NCBI GenBank assembly: GCA_963728935.1
Contig: CAVSMC010000001.1
Span: 4,464,001 to 4,528,000 of the forward strand
Direction: 5' to 3'
Source: CAVSMC01 sp963728935
GTDB lineage: Bacteria > Pseudomonadota > Gammaproteobacteria > Burkholderiales > Casimicrobiaceae
Length of the DNA: 64,000 nt
Part shown: positions 44,957 through 52,749 of the stretch, piece after piece
Layout: each line of letters begins with the position of its first letter
Numbering within the stretch: the first letter of the stretch is position 1
Notes under the pieces: generated by a model
What the model saw: only the letters and a program-made list of their open reading frames with translations
Databases searched by the model: none
What the model was told of the DNA's origin: nothing
Translations under genes and position numbers: made by a program

Positions 44957-45832
44957 TCAGACCACGATCGCACCATCGATGACAGGCAGCATCTGAGCCA
45001 CAGCCTCCCGCCCTGCGGCGATCGCCAGCGCGGCTCGATGATAATCGAACTGGCCGAGCTGTTCGAAACGCGGCGCTAGCAGTACATCTGGCGGTTCGCT
45101 CGCCAGCCGCGCCTGCGCGATGCGCTCCTGCATGATCTCGATCGCGCCTAACAACGTATCCACGATCGACGGCGGCGGTGGCATTTCCGAAGGCCGCGAC
45201 CAGCCAAGAACATCGAGCAACCGGCCTCGTTGATTTTTCCTTTTCGCCACCGGCTCGGATTCAGGAGGAACCCGTACGATCCGGTGCGCGCCTGCATCGA
45301 CGGCGATCACGACCTGGGCTCCCATCGCGCGACAGAGTGAAACGGGAATCGGGTTCACGACACTGCCGTCCACCAGGTAGCGACCCTCACGCAAAACGGG
45401 CCTGAATAAGCCGGGCACGGTACAAGAAGCGCGAACGGCAGTTGACACATCGCCATCGCGAAGCCAGACCTCCTGTCCGGTCACAAGATCCGTAGCGACC
45501 GCGGCGAACGGCACCGACAGCTCTGAAAACGGACATTCGACGAACTGCTTCTGGAAATGGTTGAGCAGACGGTCGCCTTTGAACAAGCCGCCTCGCAGGC
45601 CCACATCGACAAATCCGACGACCCGCTTCCAGTCGAGGGACAGCGCCCACGTTTCCAGCTCTTTGATGCGGCCGGCAGCAAACGCAGCACCTACCATAGC
45701 TCCCATCGAGCAACCCGCAATGAAATCGACTGCAATACCCCGTTCGGTCAGTGCCTGAAGCACACCGACATGCGCCCAGCCACGCGCTGAACCGCTGCCT
45801 AGCGCGATTCCGAGTTTGGGTCGATCACTCAT
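44957..45832 (-). CDS. patatin-like phospholipase, RssA type
   Basis: A 291-residue lipid acyl hydrolase of the patatin family. Oxyanion loop GSGSARGWAHVG (12-23), nucleophile S42 in GCSMG, and the dyad Asp in LVDGSVVNPIPV (about 173). Sixty residues after it comes a Pro-rich connector (WSRPSEMPPPPS) and a helix pair. No signal peptide, so probably cytosolic or membrane-surface. The ATG of MSDRPK is used; a GTG three codons upstream is also possible. Substrate unknown. Confidence 0.9.
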   Translation of the reverse strand: MSDRPKLGIALGSGSARGWAHVGVLQALTERGIAVDFIAGCSMGAMVGAAFAAGRIKELETWALSLDWKRVVGFVDVGLRGGLFKGDRLLNHFQKQFVECPFSELSVPFAAVATDLVTGQEVWLRDGDVSTAVRASCTVPGLFRPVLREGRYLVDGSVVNPIPVSLCRAMGAQVVIAVDAGAHRIVRVPPESEPVAKRKNQRGRLLDVLGWSRPSEMPPPPSIVDTLLGAIEIMQERIAQARLASEPPDVLLAPRFEQLGQFDYHRAALAIAAGREAVAQMLPVIDGAIVV

Positions 45833-46029
45833 CGGTGTCACGTGAACTCTTGTCTCCGAGTTGAGACAAGCACGCTCCGCGAGCGCGCTGCACCAGCGCT
45901 CGCAAGCGTGTTCAGCCCCGGGGCCACGGCGCCTCCGTAACGTTCAGCTTACGCTCGAAAACCAGCGAATGCTGAAGATCGTAAGTACAAAGCCAGCGCT
46001 GCAAACATCGCGCACAATGCGTTCCCGAA

Positions 46030-46676
46030 TCAAGCAACCATCGTCCAAGGCAACCCCGCGTTGCGCCAGCCATTGACGAGGCGGACACCTTTCATCGGAC
46101 CTTCCGCCACCGGATCTCCTTCGAACGCGTCTACGACGGTGTAGACCATCGTGTAGCCCGCCTTCGTCAGTGCGTCGGCCGCACGGGCCGCACGCAGCCT
46201 GCCCTGGCAGATGACCAAAACCACGGCATCGCCTGTGAACCCTTTTTGCCGGAGCCGCTTGTCGACAGCTGCAACAAAGTCGGGATTGGGAACGAGCTTG
46301 AACGAGGACGCGGCGTCGTCCCACTGCAGCGGTGCGGCTTCGACCAGGAAAGGCACATGTGCGTCCACGAGCGTCGGCATGACGATGAACTGCACCTCGC
46401 CGCGCGTGCGTACGTCAATGAACAGGATGCTCATCGGATTCCCGCTCACCATCTCGTACGCGTCGGTCGCCGCCACGTACAGGCCACGAGCGGTCCGCTT
46501 GGTAGCCGGCACCATCGCTTCCGGACGCGTGGATGGCGCCTCCGGCGCGCCTTGACCGGCGTCGCCAGCCGCCGCCGCATCGTCAGGAGCGGCGGGGCAG
46601 CTGAGGCCTCACCTGCTGCATGCGCAAGCGCTGCGGCGGACGCAAGCAGAGCAACCAGCAGTACGCGACCGAGCAT
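46030..46676 (-). pseudogene. exported rhodanese-like protein with a frameshift after the signal peptide
   Basis: The rhodanese part (46515-46030) reads AYEMVSGNPMSILFIDVRTRGEVQFIVMPTLVDAHVPF and the active loop VLVICQGRLRAARAADALTKAGYTMVYTVVDAFEGD, then GWRNAGLPW. It is a single domain with the catalytic Cys in CQGRLR. Its proper N-terminus is in another frame. An ATG at 46676, right after GGAGG, gives MLGRVLLVALLASAAALAHA, a perfect signal peptide. A one-base slip near 46,590 then joins GEASAAP to DAAAAGDAGQGAPEAPSTRPEAMVPATK. Translation from the internal Met would give a 161-residue cytosolic form. An FNR-like box and -10 lie upstream. Confidence 0.8.
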
Positions 46677-46703
46677 AACTCCCTCCTCGGCTGACACACG
46701 GTT

Positions 46704-46744
46704 ACTCTAGGCTGCGTCAGGCGGCGGAGCTTGACAATGCTCAA
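46704..46744 (-). promoter_or_regulatory. FNR-like box with matching -10 for the rhodanese gene
   Basis: TTGACAATGCTCAA (46731-46744) has the TTGA-N6-TCAA core of FNR-type sites. On the minus strand TAGAGT (46709-46704), a 4/6 match to TATAAT, lies at the distance expected when the box is centred near -41.5. Transcription would begin near 46,696, about 20 bases before the ATG at 46676 and its GGAGG site. Confidence 0.55.
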
Positions 46745-46758
46745 GCGTCTGCCAAGCG

Positions 46759-46774
46759 GTATGCGGTCGCATAC
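46759..46774. promoter_or_regulatory. 16-bp inverted repeat, possible operator
   Basis: GTATGCGGTCGCATAC: two 7-base arms around GT. It lies between the divergent rhodanese (minus) and sulfotransferase (plus) genes, 15 bases beyond the FNR-like box. Dimeric regulator binding is possible. Confidence 0.4.
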
Positions 46775-46977
46775 AACGCTCTGCTCCTGAACGCGCTAAT
46801 GCGTTGTCTCATGTTGATCGTGACCGACGGGCGCTTGTCGACCCTTCTCGGCCGTGGGCAGCCGGTGTCAGATGGTCGTAGTCGCACCGCACATACAAAT
46901 TGTTACAATAGACTATCGGGCCACGCGTCCCATTGAGGGATACTGCGAGGAGCCCGAACAGAGCATTTAGCTGATCT

Positions 46978-47952
46978 TTGCTGACCAACGATACGCCACC
47001 CCGGAGCGAGAAGATCGCGCTGCACTTCGACGGTCGCGCGCAACGCGAAGCCGAACGGCAGCGAATCAAGCGCTCCGCGGCCAGTAAGCCAGTCGATCTA
47101 CCTTTTTGGAACGGGACTGGCCCCTTCCTCTTCGTGCACGTGCCGAAGACCGCCGGCTCATCGCTCTATTCGATCTTTCGCACCCTGCTGAAGCCGCCGG
47201 ACTTACTAAAACTTCATCCGAATGGGGAGACTCTTGTTCGAATCAACGCGCTTCCGAAGCGCCACGCGACGCGATTAAAGGTCCTGTACGGTCATCTCGA
47301 CGTGCAACTTGCGAAGCAGATCGTCCCCCTTCAACAATGTGTTACGTTATTGCGCGACCCTGTGGATCGGATCGTCTCCTATTACGCGTTTGCGAAATAT
47401 ATGAATTCCGGGCCGCACAGCGAGTTTGCGCGACGAACCTCGATCACCCAGTGGGTAGATGCGCTGCGCGATCCTGAAACGGACAACGGAATGGTGCGGC
47501 GTCTCTCTGGGAGTTTTTGTGAGGCCGGTATCGGAGGTTGTACGCGTGAGATGCTCGAACGAGCCAAGGCCAATTTGGCACAGTTTGCCCTGGTCGGATT
47601 GACCGATCGGTTCGACGAATTCTATGCCCTGCTTGCCAATCGATTGGGGCTGCCAATGCGTACCTATGTCGTGGCCAAAGTCAACGCACAGCGGCCGCGG
47701 TTCGATCAACTACACGCTGACACGATCGTTGAACTCGAGCAACGCAACGAATTGGATCGAGAGCTTTACCGATTTGGCGGGGAGTTGTTCGCACGGCAGC
47801 TTTCGGAAATCGACCTGTCGATGGAAATCGACCAATTCCGCCGCCGCCGCAACGATCGGTCAATGCGCATTCGTGACGCGGTGCGGAGGGTTGCGTTCGC
47901 GCACTGGAAGAAGCTGCGTCGTTGCTGGTCGCCGTATTCCTTTCTCGGCTAG
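46978..47952 (+). CDS. sulfotransferase family protein
   Basis: A 324-residue PAPS-dependent sulfotransferase. The 5'-phosphosulfate loop is FLFVHVPKTAGSSLYSIF (K57-S62) and the 3'-phosphate motif is LLRDPVDRIVSYYAF (about 124). The C-terminal third is charged (FRRRRNDRSMRIRDAVRRVAF). These enzymes sulfate polysaccharides or other surface glycans. There is no ATG before residue 140; the TTG at 46978 is the best start but has no ribosome site, so the 5' end may be lost or altered. Codon use is less GC-rich than in neighbouring genes. With no glycan-synthesis genes nearby and transposase remnants on both sides, transfer is plausible. Confidence 0.78.
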   Translation: MLTNDTPPRSEKIALHFDGRAQREAERQRIKRSAASKPVDLPFWNGTGPFLFVHVPKTAGSSLYSIFRTLLKPPDLLKLHPNGETLVRINALPKRHATRLKVLYGHLDVQLAKQIVPLQQCVTLLRDPVDRIVSYYAFAKYMNSGPHSEFARRTSITQWVDALRDPETDNGMVRRLSGSFCEAGIGGCTREMLERAKANLAQFALVGLTDRFDEFYALLANRLGLPMRTYVVAKVNAQRPRFDQLHADTIVELEQRNELDRELYRFGGELFARQLSEIDLSMEIDQFRRRRNDRSMRIRDAVRRVAFAHWKKLRRCWSPYSFLG

Positions 47953-48307
47953 CACGATCGCCGCTTGTCGACGTGCCCGCCATTGCTCCTCCTCGGCGCG
48001 CTTCTGCTCGGCTTCGGCCTGGATCACGTGGTGCCTTTGCCGCGCCCGATTCCGGGGACTGGCTTGGTCCACACGATCAGCGCCATCAATCGAAGATTCC
48101 GCAATGCTCGCCCGGTGTCAGGAGGCCGTACTCGCACGTCCCTGATGCAACGTCTGGCCAGACCTTACGAGCGCTCTGAGTTCTCCGGCATCAGATTCAG
48201 CTTGTCCACGACTCGGCAGAGTTTCGCGAGCGATGCGGGTTCGATCTTCCGCATCATGTTGCTGCGATGCGACCCCTTTTCAGATCGTGAGGCGGAAGGC
48301 TGATCGC
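47953..48307 (+). pseudogene. possible remnant of an isoprenylcysteine-methyltransferase-like gene, otherwise no gene
   Basis: Codons from about 47,977 read PPLLLLGALLLGFGLDHVVPLPRPIPGTGL, like the first membrane helix of small ICMT-type methyltransferases. The following VHTISAINRRFRNARPVSGG and onward does not continue the family. Too short to be sure. Nothing else is recognised in these 355 bases. Confidence 0.3.
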
Positions 48308-48859
48308 CTAGCCTAGACGCCGTATGTCCTCTGTGACCTCAGGCAGGTCGTTGTTGAGTTGGTGGTCGCGGCCCTTGAGGCGGTGTATGACAGCCCGCGG
48401 AACGGCCTGCGCGTACGAGCTCACGTGCGCGAGCGGGACGGTTTGGTCGTCGCGCCCATAATGAAGATAAATTGGTAAGTTGGTCGGAAGTCTCGCGCCG
48501 ATATCGTCCATGGGTGCAATGTCCTCGCTAGTCCAGCCGCCTTGGCCGACGAAGGGCGCAGCAATGAGAAAGAGTCCGGCGAAGCGCCTCGTTGGCTTGC
48601 TCTCGGCAATGACATTGACAAGGATGGTCGCGCCGAGCGAATGACCGACCAAGATGGCGTCAGCTTCGAGCTTGTCGATCTCTTTCACGAGCGCGGCCTG
48701 CCAAGCCGCATAATCGGGATCAGTTTCGTTCGGCATAAGCGGATGGCCGATCTCGAAGCCGGGGCCGAGTTCGCGCGAGAGGCTGGCGACGAGGTTATTG
48801 TCCCATTGGTCGTGCACCCCGGCGCCGCCGCCTTGGATGAATAGGATTTGCTTGGTCAT
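48308..48859 (-). CDS. alpha/beta hydrolase, RBBP9/YdeN type
   Basis: A 183-residue cytosolic serine hydrolase. ILFIQGGGAGVHDQWDNNLVASL opens the fold. Nucleophile in ILVGHSLGATILVNVI (about residue 73), Asp in YLHYGRDDQTVPLAHVSSY (about 137), His in RLKGRDHQLNNDLPEV (about 165). The complete triad suggests an active enzyme with unknown substrate. The start is at MTKQILF; the frame continues upstream only as unsupported Arg-rich sequence. Confidence 0.88.
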   Translation of the reverse strand: MTKQILFIQGGGAGVHDQWDNNLVASLSRELGPGFEIGHPLMPNETDPDYAAWQAALVKEIDKLEADAILVGHSLGATILVNVIAESKPTRRFAGLFLIAAPFVGQGGWTSEDIAPMDDIGARLPTNLPIYLHYGRDDQTVPLAHVSSYAQAVPRAVIHRLKGRDHQLNNDLPEVTEDIRRLG

Positions 48860-49298
48860 GCGCGAAAGGTAGGCCTTTCGGTTGCTGCGAATTCGAAACT
48901 GAAGGGTACGCAGATCAGATGGAGAGAAGTGGACCCACGCAGTTGGACAATTTCTCGGAATTCTTAGGTGGATAGCTGTGCGAGCCCTTAGGACGGGCTC
49001 CTTCCGCAATTGTCTTGGTGCACGCGGGCGCAGGCCGTCGTGCGCCACGCCAAGAAAATGGGCTAGACCGAATCGATCTAACCGTTTGTGAGCGGCCCTG
49101 AGCGCCACTGCCTCTGAAAGCGGCGCACTGACGCCCATCTTGGGGCTGCGCCCTCTGGCCCACTCACCTAGCCAACTCACGGCACAGCGAAATTTGGCTG
49201 CGGTGGCATGTCCGCGGCGGAATTCGCGTTTCAGTGGACAGGGAGCAAGCAATCGTGACCCTCGGTCCGATGCCCCCCGATCCCAAGGAGCGCAAACC
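48860..49298. other. intergenic region with possible mobile-element debris
   Basis: About 440 bases. A minus-strand reading near 48,910-49,000 (AEGARPKGSHSYPPKNSEKLSNCVGPLLS) looks peptide-like but was not identified. A 6-bp stem GAGCCC/GGGCTC lies near 48,980. No supported gene. Confidence 0.35.
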
Positions 49299-49466
49299 AT
49301 GAAGATTCTGATCAGCAAGACAGCGCGGGCGGTCGCTTTCCTCGCCGCCGTCAGCGTCACCACCGTCCTTGTCTACGTGCACGGCGTCGATCGCCAATAT
49401 CTCGGTGCACCATCGCACGCGAGCCTCGACGTCGCAACCCCCGGGTCGACGAGCTTCCGCGCCTGA
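49299..49466 (+). CDS. small membrane-anchored or secreted protein
   Basis: A 55-residue protein with an N-terminal hydrophobic helix (ISKTARAVAFLAAVSVTTVLVYVHGVD) and a short polar tail (RQYLGAPSHASLDVATPGSTSFRA). AAGGAG ten bases before the ATG supports translation. No relatives recognised. It lies among transposase debris. Confidence 0.5.
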   Translation: MKILISKTARAVAFLAAVSVTTVLVYVHGVDRQYLGAPSHASLDVATPGSTSFRA

Positions 49467-49863
49467 CCATGCGCTTCGGGGGTGAGCGCGATGTTGGCGA
49501 ACACGTCGTCGCTGACGGCGTGTCCGACGGTGTCAGCAGACAGTGAATTGGAATGAGCGCTTCCCGGCAGCGAGGTCGACTTGCTGGCTGCGCCTATTCA
49601 ACCGGGGAGCAAGGATGCAACACAACCACAGAACGCTGCGCCACGCGCAAGTCAACATAGAAGGGTCGGATCAATGCCCAGTGGAGCGTTTTCGGCTGAG
49701 GCATCCATGTACCGCGGCGAGACGCATTCCCAGGCTCTTTCCACAGGCCTCGCGCACGTCGACCAATTCCGTGCATGACGACTGTGTGCCCGTTTGGCCA
49801 ATTGTAGTGTTTTCGAGTCATTGGTGTTTGGGATCCTGTTACCCGCTCCTGTATGAGTTTCGA
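49467..49863. other. intergenic region among transposase fragments
   Basis: About 400 bases without a supported gene. A minus-strand stretch (about 49,620-49,830) reads YNWPNGHTVVMHGIGRRARGLWKE and beyond, without a recognised family. Probably remnant DNA. Confidence 0.3.
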
Positions 49864-50100
49864 TTGCGGTTTCCCGGCAAGCCATGGCAGAACGGCACCA
49901 ACGAATCGCTGAACGGCAAGTTCCGCGACGAATGCTTGACCATCGAATGGTTCCGAAGCCGCCGCGAGGCGCAGGTCATCATCGAGGCATGGCGACAGCA
50001 CCACAACTGGCACCGCCCGCGCGCCGCTATTGGCGGCTTCGCACCGGCCAGCCGCTTTGGCCGAATGAGAAACACGCTTACACAGGGGGCGCAGCCTTGA
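49864..50100 (+). pseudogene. IS3-type transposase C-terminal fragment
   Basis: 78 codons match the end of an IS3-family OrfB catalytic domain: RFPGKPWQNGTNESLNGKFRDECL, with the catalytic Glu in NESLNGKFRDE, then FRSRREAQVIIEAWRQHHN, RPRAAIGGFAPASRF. The upstream D-D part of the DDE domain is missing and no inverted repeats were found. Dead remnant. Confidence 0.8.
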
Positions 50101-50396
50101 CGTTGTTCGTCCATCGCGCGTGCAGTCGTTGCTACGCACGCATCGGCGTCAACTCAGGCGGTTCTCCTGACAGCGACTCACGATGCAAGCACCCATAGGA
50201 TCGATTGCCGAATTGGTAACGTGAATAAACGACCAAACCCCCGGGCACACCAACATCCCGAAGTGCTACTCTAAGTCGTGCTCGCCGCCGCTCTCGCCGA
50301 CGCCTTGCACGACCTTCCAGCGCACCGACGCCCCTGTTGCAGACGGGCCCGGCCTGTCTCGATCCGTATCGACTACTCCAGAGGAGCCGGACCATC
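50101..50396. other. region upstream of the S8 protease, no gene recognised
   Basis: About 300 bases between the transposase fragment and the protease start. It should contain the promoter of the protease pair; no convincing elements assigned. Confidence 0.4.
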
Positions 50397-52085
50397 ATGC
50401 AACCCATCAAGCCAACAGGACCGCCGAACGAGCATTCTGGCGAGAAGCGCAAAGTCATCATCGAACTGCACCCAACGCGCGCGCTGATCGCAACGACTGA
50501 GCGCAGTAGCTACGGACATAAACCACCTTTCGACATCGCAGCGCTGTTTCCCGATATCGACATCGACTCTTCATTTCCGCCCACACGCGTACCGGCGGAA
50601 TCCGACCTCGGAACCCCAGAGCAAGAAGGCGCGCAGCCTCAGACCTCGACACCGAAAAGCGAGCCCCCTGCAGCGCGGGTCTTCAACTTCATCGTTCGCG
50701 CCGAAGTGGACGAAGATCAGCTTCGCAGACTGAGGGAAAGGCCAGAAGTGGCGGGAGTTTTCTCGGATCCTCCGGTGGTTCCGTTCATCACGTGCGGTTA
50801 CACGAGCGCCAAAGGCACGCACCTCGATGTGGAGAGGCTGCTGTGCGTACCAAAGTTGAAGGCTCACGGGCTCGATGGCTCCGACGTTCTAGTGGCTATC
50901 GTCGATACCGGAATCAATCTCGATTATCTGAATGCGCACGGCAAAGGTCCTAATTTCGACCGCGCACGAAGCTGGGCACCAGCCAATTCTTCGTTCAACC
51001 CCGGGCAGTTCCCCGTCGATCACGGAACGATGTGCGCCTTCGACTTGTGCATCGCCGCGCCCAGGTGCACGGTGCTCGATATTGCCGTCATACAGAACAC
51101 CGTCAACGGCCTGTCGGGGTCACTGTCCGACACCATCCGGGCATACGAGCACCTGTTCGGCGTCATGACCGCGCCTCTCCGGCTGGGCGAGAGACGATCC
51201 TTGGTGGTGTCGAATAGTTGGGGGATGGCAAACACTTCTCACGATCTGCCGATCGGCGATCCGGGAAACTACTCCGACAACTTCAATCATCCCATTTGCA
51301 GGAGCGTTGCCGCTCTCGAAGCCGCGGGCGCAGACATCCTGTTCGCCGCCGGCAACTGCGGCAACGACTGTCCATCCGGGGATTGCCTTGGACAGGTCAC
51401 GAAGAGTATCTACGGCGCCAATTCGCACCCGGCCGTCCTTTGCGTCGCAGGAGTCGACATCACCAAAGCCCGCGTGGGTTACTCCAGCCAGGGACCCGGA
51501 CGCCTTGAGAACAGGAAGCCCGATATCTGCGGCTACACTCACTTCCAGGGCTCTCAAGTCTATAAAGTGGACAACGGCACATCGGCAGCTTGTCCTGTCG
51601 TGGCCGGAGTCGTCGCGGCGTTTCGTACCCGGTGGCAATACGACGTCGACGAGCCGAACACATACCCGGTCGCGCTGCGCCACTATGTGACCTCGACGAC
51701 AGGTCATCACATGGGATTCGCCTACGACTACAACCGCGGGCGCGGCGTAGTTCGAGGGTGCGCGCTCGTGGACGCCTTCTACGCCGACGACGCCCCTCCT
51801 CCGAGATTGCCGCCCTCGTTCCTGGACGAGTACTGCAGGCAGTACCCGGAGCAATGCCCCCCGCGAGCGTCCGGCGACCATCCCGCCGCGGATACCTTCC
51901 CGCCGGATGTGTTGGATATGCTGCGGTTGGTCCTCGGCAACGTCGACCTCCGAAGCGCAATCTCCGCGACCGATCTCGAGCCGATTCTGGCTGCATACCT
52001 CGTCGGTCGAGCGCAGCGCGAGCAGCGTGCCCCGGCGACTCCCGGTCGCGGCTGCGGATGCGATCAAAAGACGAAGGAGCGATGA
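50397..52085 (+). CDS. S8 family serine peptidase (subtilisin-like), no signal peptide
   Basis: A 562-residue subtilase. Triad: D170 (VAIVDTGIN), H209 (FPVDHGTMCA), S396 (DNGTSAACPVVAGVVA); oxyanion Asn N320 (FAAGNCGND). Residues about 95-125 (VFNFIVRAEVDEDQLRRLRERPEVAGVFSD) resemble an I9-type propeptide strand-helix unit. The Cys-rich catalytic region (CGNDCPSGDC, CGYTHF) suggests disulfides, yet no signal peptide is visible, so the route out is unclear. The C-terminal part is Pro-rich with a helical EF-like segment (DVLDMLRLVLGNVDLRSAISATDLEPILAAYL) and ends GRGCGCDQKTKER. GAGGAG upstream supports the start. The stop overlaps the start of an 80-residue gene (ATGA). Confidence 0.9.
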   Translation: MQPIKPTGPPNEHSGEKRKVIIELHPTRALIATTERSSYGHKPPFDIAALFPDIDIDSSFPPTRVPAESDLGTPEQEGAQPQTSTPKSEPPAARVFNFIVRAEVDEDQLRRLRERPEVAGVFSDPPVVPFITCGYTSAKGTHLDVERLLCVPKLKAHGLDGSDVLVAIVDTGINLDYLNAHGKGPNFDRARSWAPANSSFNPGQFPVDHGTMCAFDLCIAAPRCTVLDIAVIQNTVNGLSGSLSDTIRAYEHLFGVMTAPLRLGERRSLVVSNSWGMANTSHDLPIGDPGNYSDNFNHPICRSVAALEAAGADILFAAGNCGNDCPSGDCLGQVTKSIYGANSHPAVLCVAGVDITKARVGYSSQGPGRLENRKPDICGYTHFQGSQVYKVDNGTSAACPVVAGVVAAFRTRWQYDVDEPNTYPVALRHYVTSTTGHHMGFAYDYNRGRGVVRGCALVDAFYADDAPPPRLPPSFLDEYCRQYPEQCPPRASGDHPAADTFPPDVLDMLRLVLGNVDLRSAISATDLEPILAAYLVGRAQREQRAPATPGRGCGCDQKTKER

Positions 52086-52324
52086 AGCTGCTGTTCCAAT
52101 TTCACGCGGATGGTCCGCGGCCTACTCTGGAGTCGGTCATCCAGGATTTCGGTTTCCACCCCGGAGAGGTCGACCAGGACTACGGTGTCGTACAGGTCGA
52201 CGCCCGAACTTACGTGGTCCGCGTGGATGAAGGCGCCCGGACGCGACTGCCCGAACGTCCCGACACGGCATTCTTTGGCGAGCCAGGGATTAAACCTTTC
52301 GGTTCACTGGATTCGGGAGAATGA
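52082..52324 (+). CDS. small protein translationally coupled to the S8 protease
   Basis: An 80-residue soluble protein: MKLLFQFHADGPRPTLESVIQDFGFHPGEVDQDYGVVQVDARTYVVRVDEGARTRLPERPDTAFFGEPGIKPFGSLDSGE. The first 55 residues look like a compact alpha/beta unit (strand, helix, two strands), similar in size to protease inhibitors or detached propeptides. The rest is Pro/Gly-rich and could reach into an active-site cleft. Its ATG overlaps the protease TGA, so the two are made together. Role as inhibitor, chaperone or substrate is inferred from coupling only. Confidence 0.75.
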   Translation: MKLLFQFHADGPRPTLESVIQDFGFHPGEVDQDYGVVQVDARTYVVRVDEGARTRLPERPDTAFFGEPGIKPFGSLDSGE

Positions 52325-52397
52325 CTCCCATGACGACAACCACAATCGAGTCGTCGTGCTGTCCATCTTTCGAACAGGCGTGTACGCCTTCATAGGC

Positions 52398-52559
52398 ACG
52401 TACGCAGCGCGTGGTCACGCGCGAATAGCCTTCCAGCCACGCCAGCCGTTCGAGCTTCGCGCCGCAGCGCTCGCAGCCAACGCGAAGGCGCGGCACGATC
52501 AGCTCTGCTGGCACCTCGAAGATCGGCAGGTCGCGCACCCGCCGCTCTTCAGTCGTGGA
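52398..52559 (-). pseudogene. ISL3-type transposase N-terminal (zinc-ribbon) fragment
   Basis: About 54 codons: TEERRVRDLPIFEVPAELIVPRLRVGCERCGAKLERLAWLEGYSRVTTRCVR. The RDLP...CERCG zinc ribbon and LEGYxRVTTR block are characteristic of ISL3-family transposases. The frame then goes into unrelated sequence and the catalytic domain is absent. The surrounding 52,325-52,749 holds no other recognised feature. Confidence 0.68.
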
Positions 52560-52749
52560 TCAGCGCGCAGGGGCGGCCGGGCGGCCGCCTCTCGTTTCAC
52601 GCAGATCGGCGAAGAACCAAAACAGAGCGGGAACATGCGACCCCGCTCGACTTGTACCCAACCCACCACGTTCGGAACTACCTTGCGGTCTAGCGAGCTC
52701 GGGCGGCGGGGTCACCCGCGTCGGTTCCGTGCCCGGATCGCTCGAGCCC

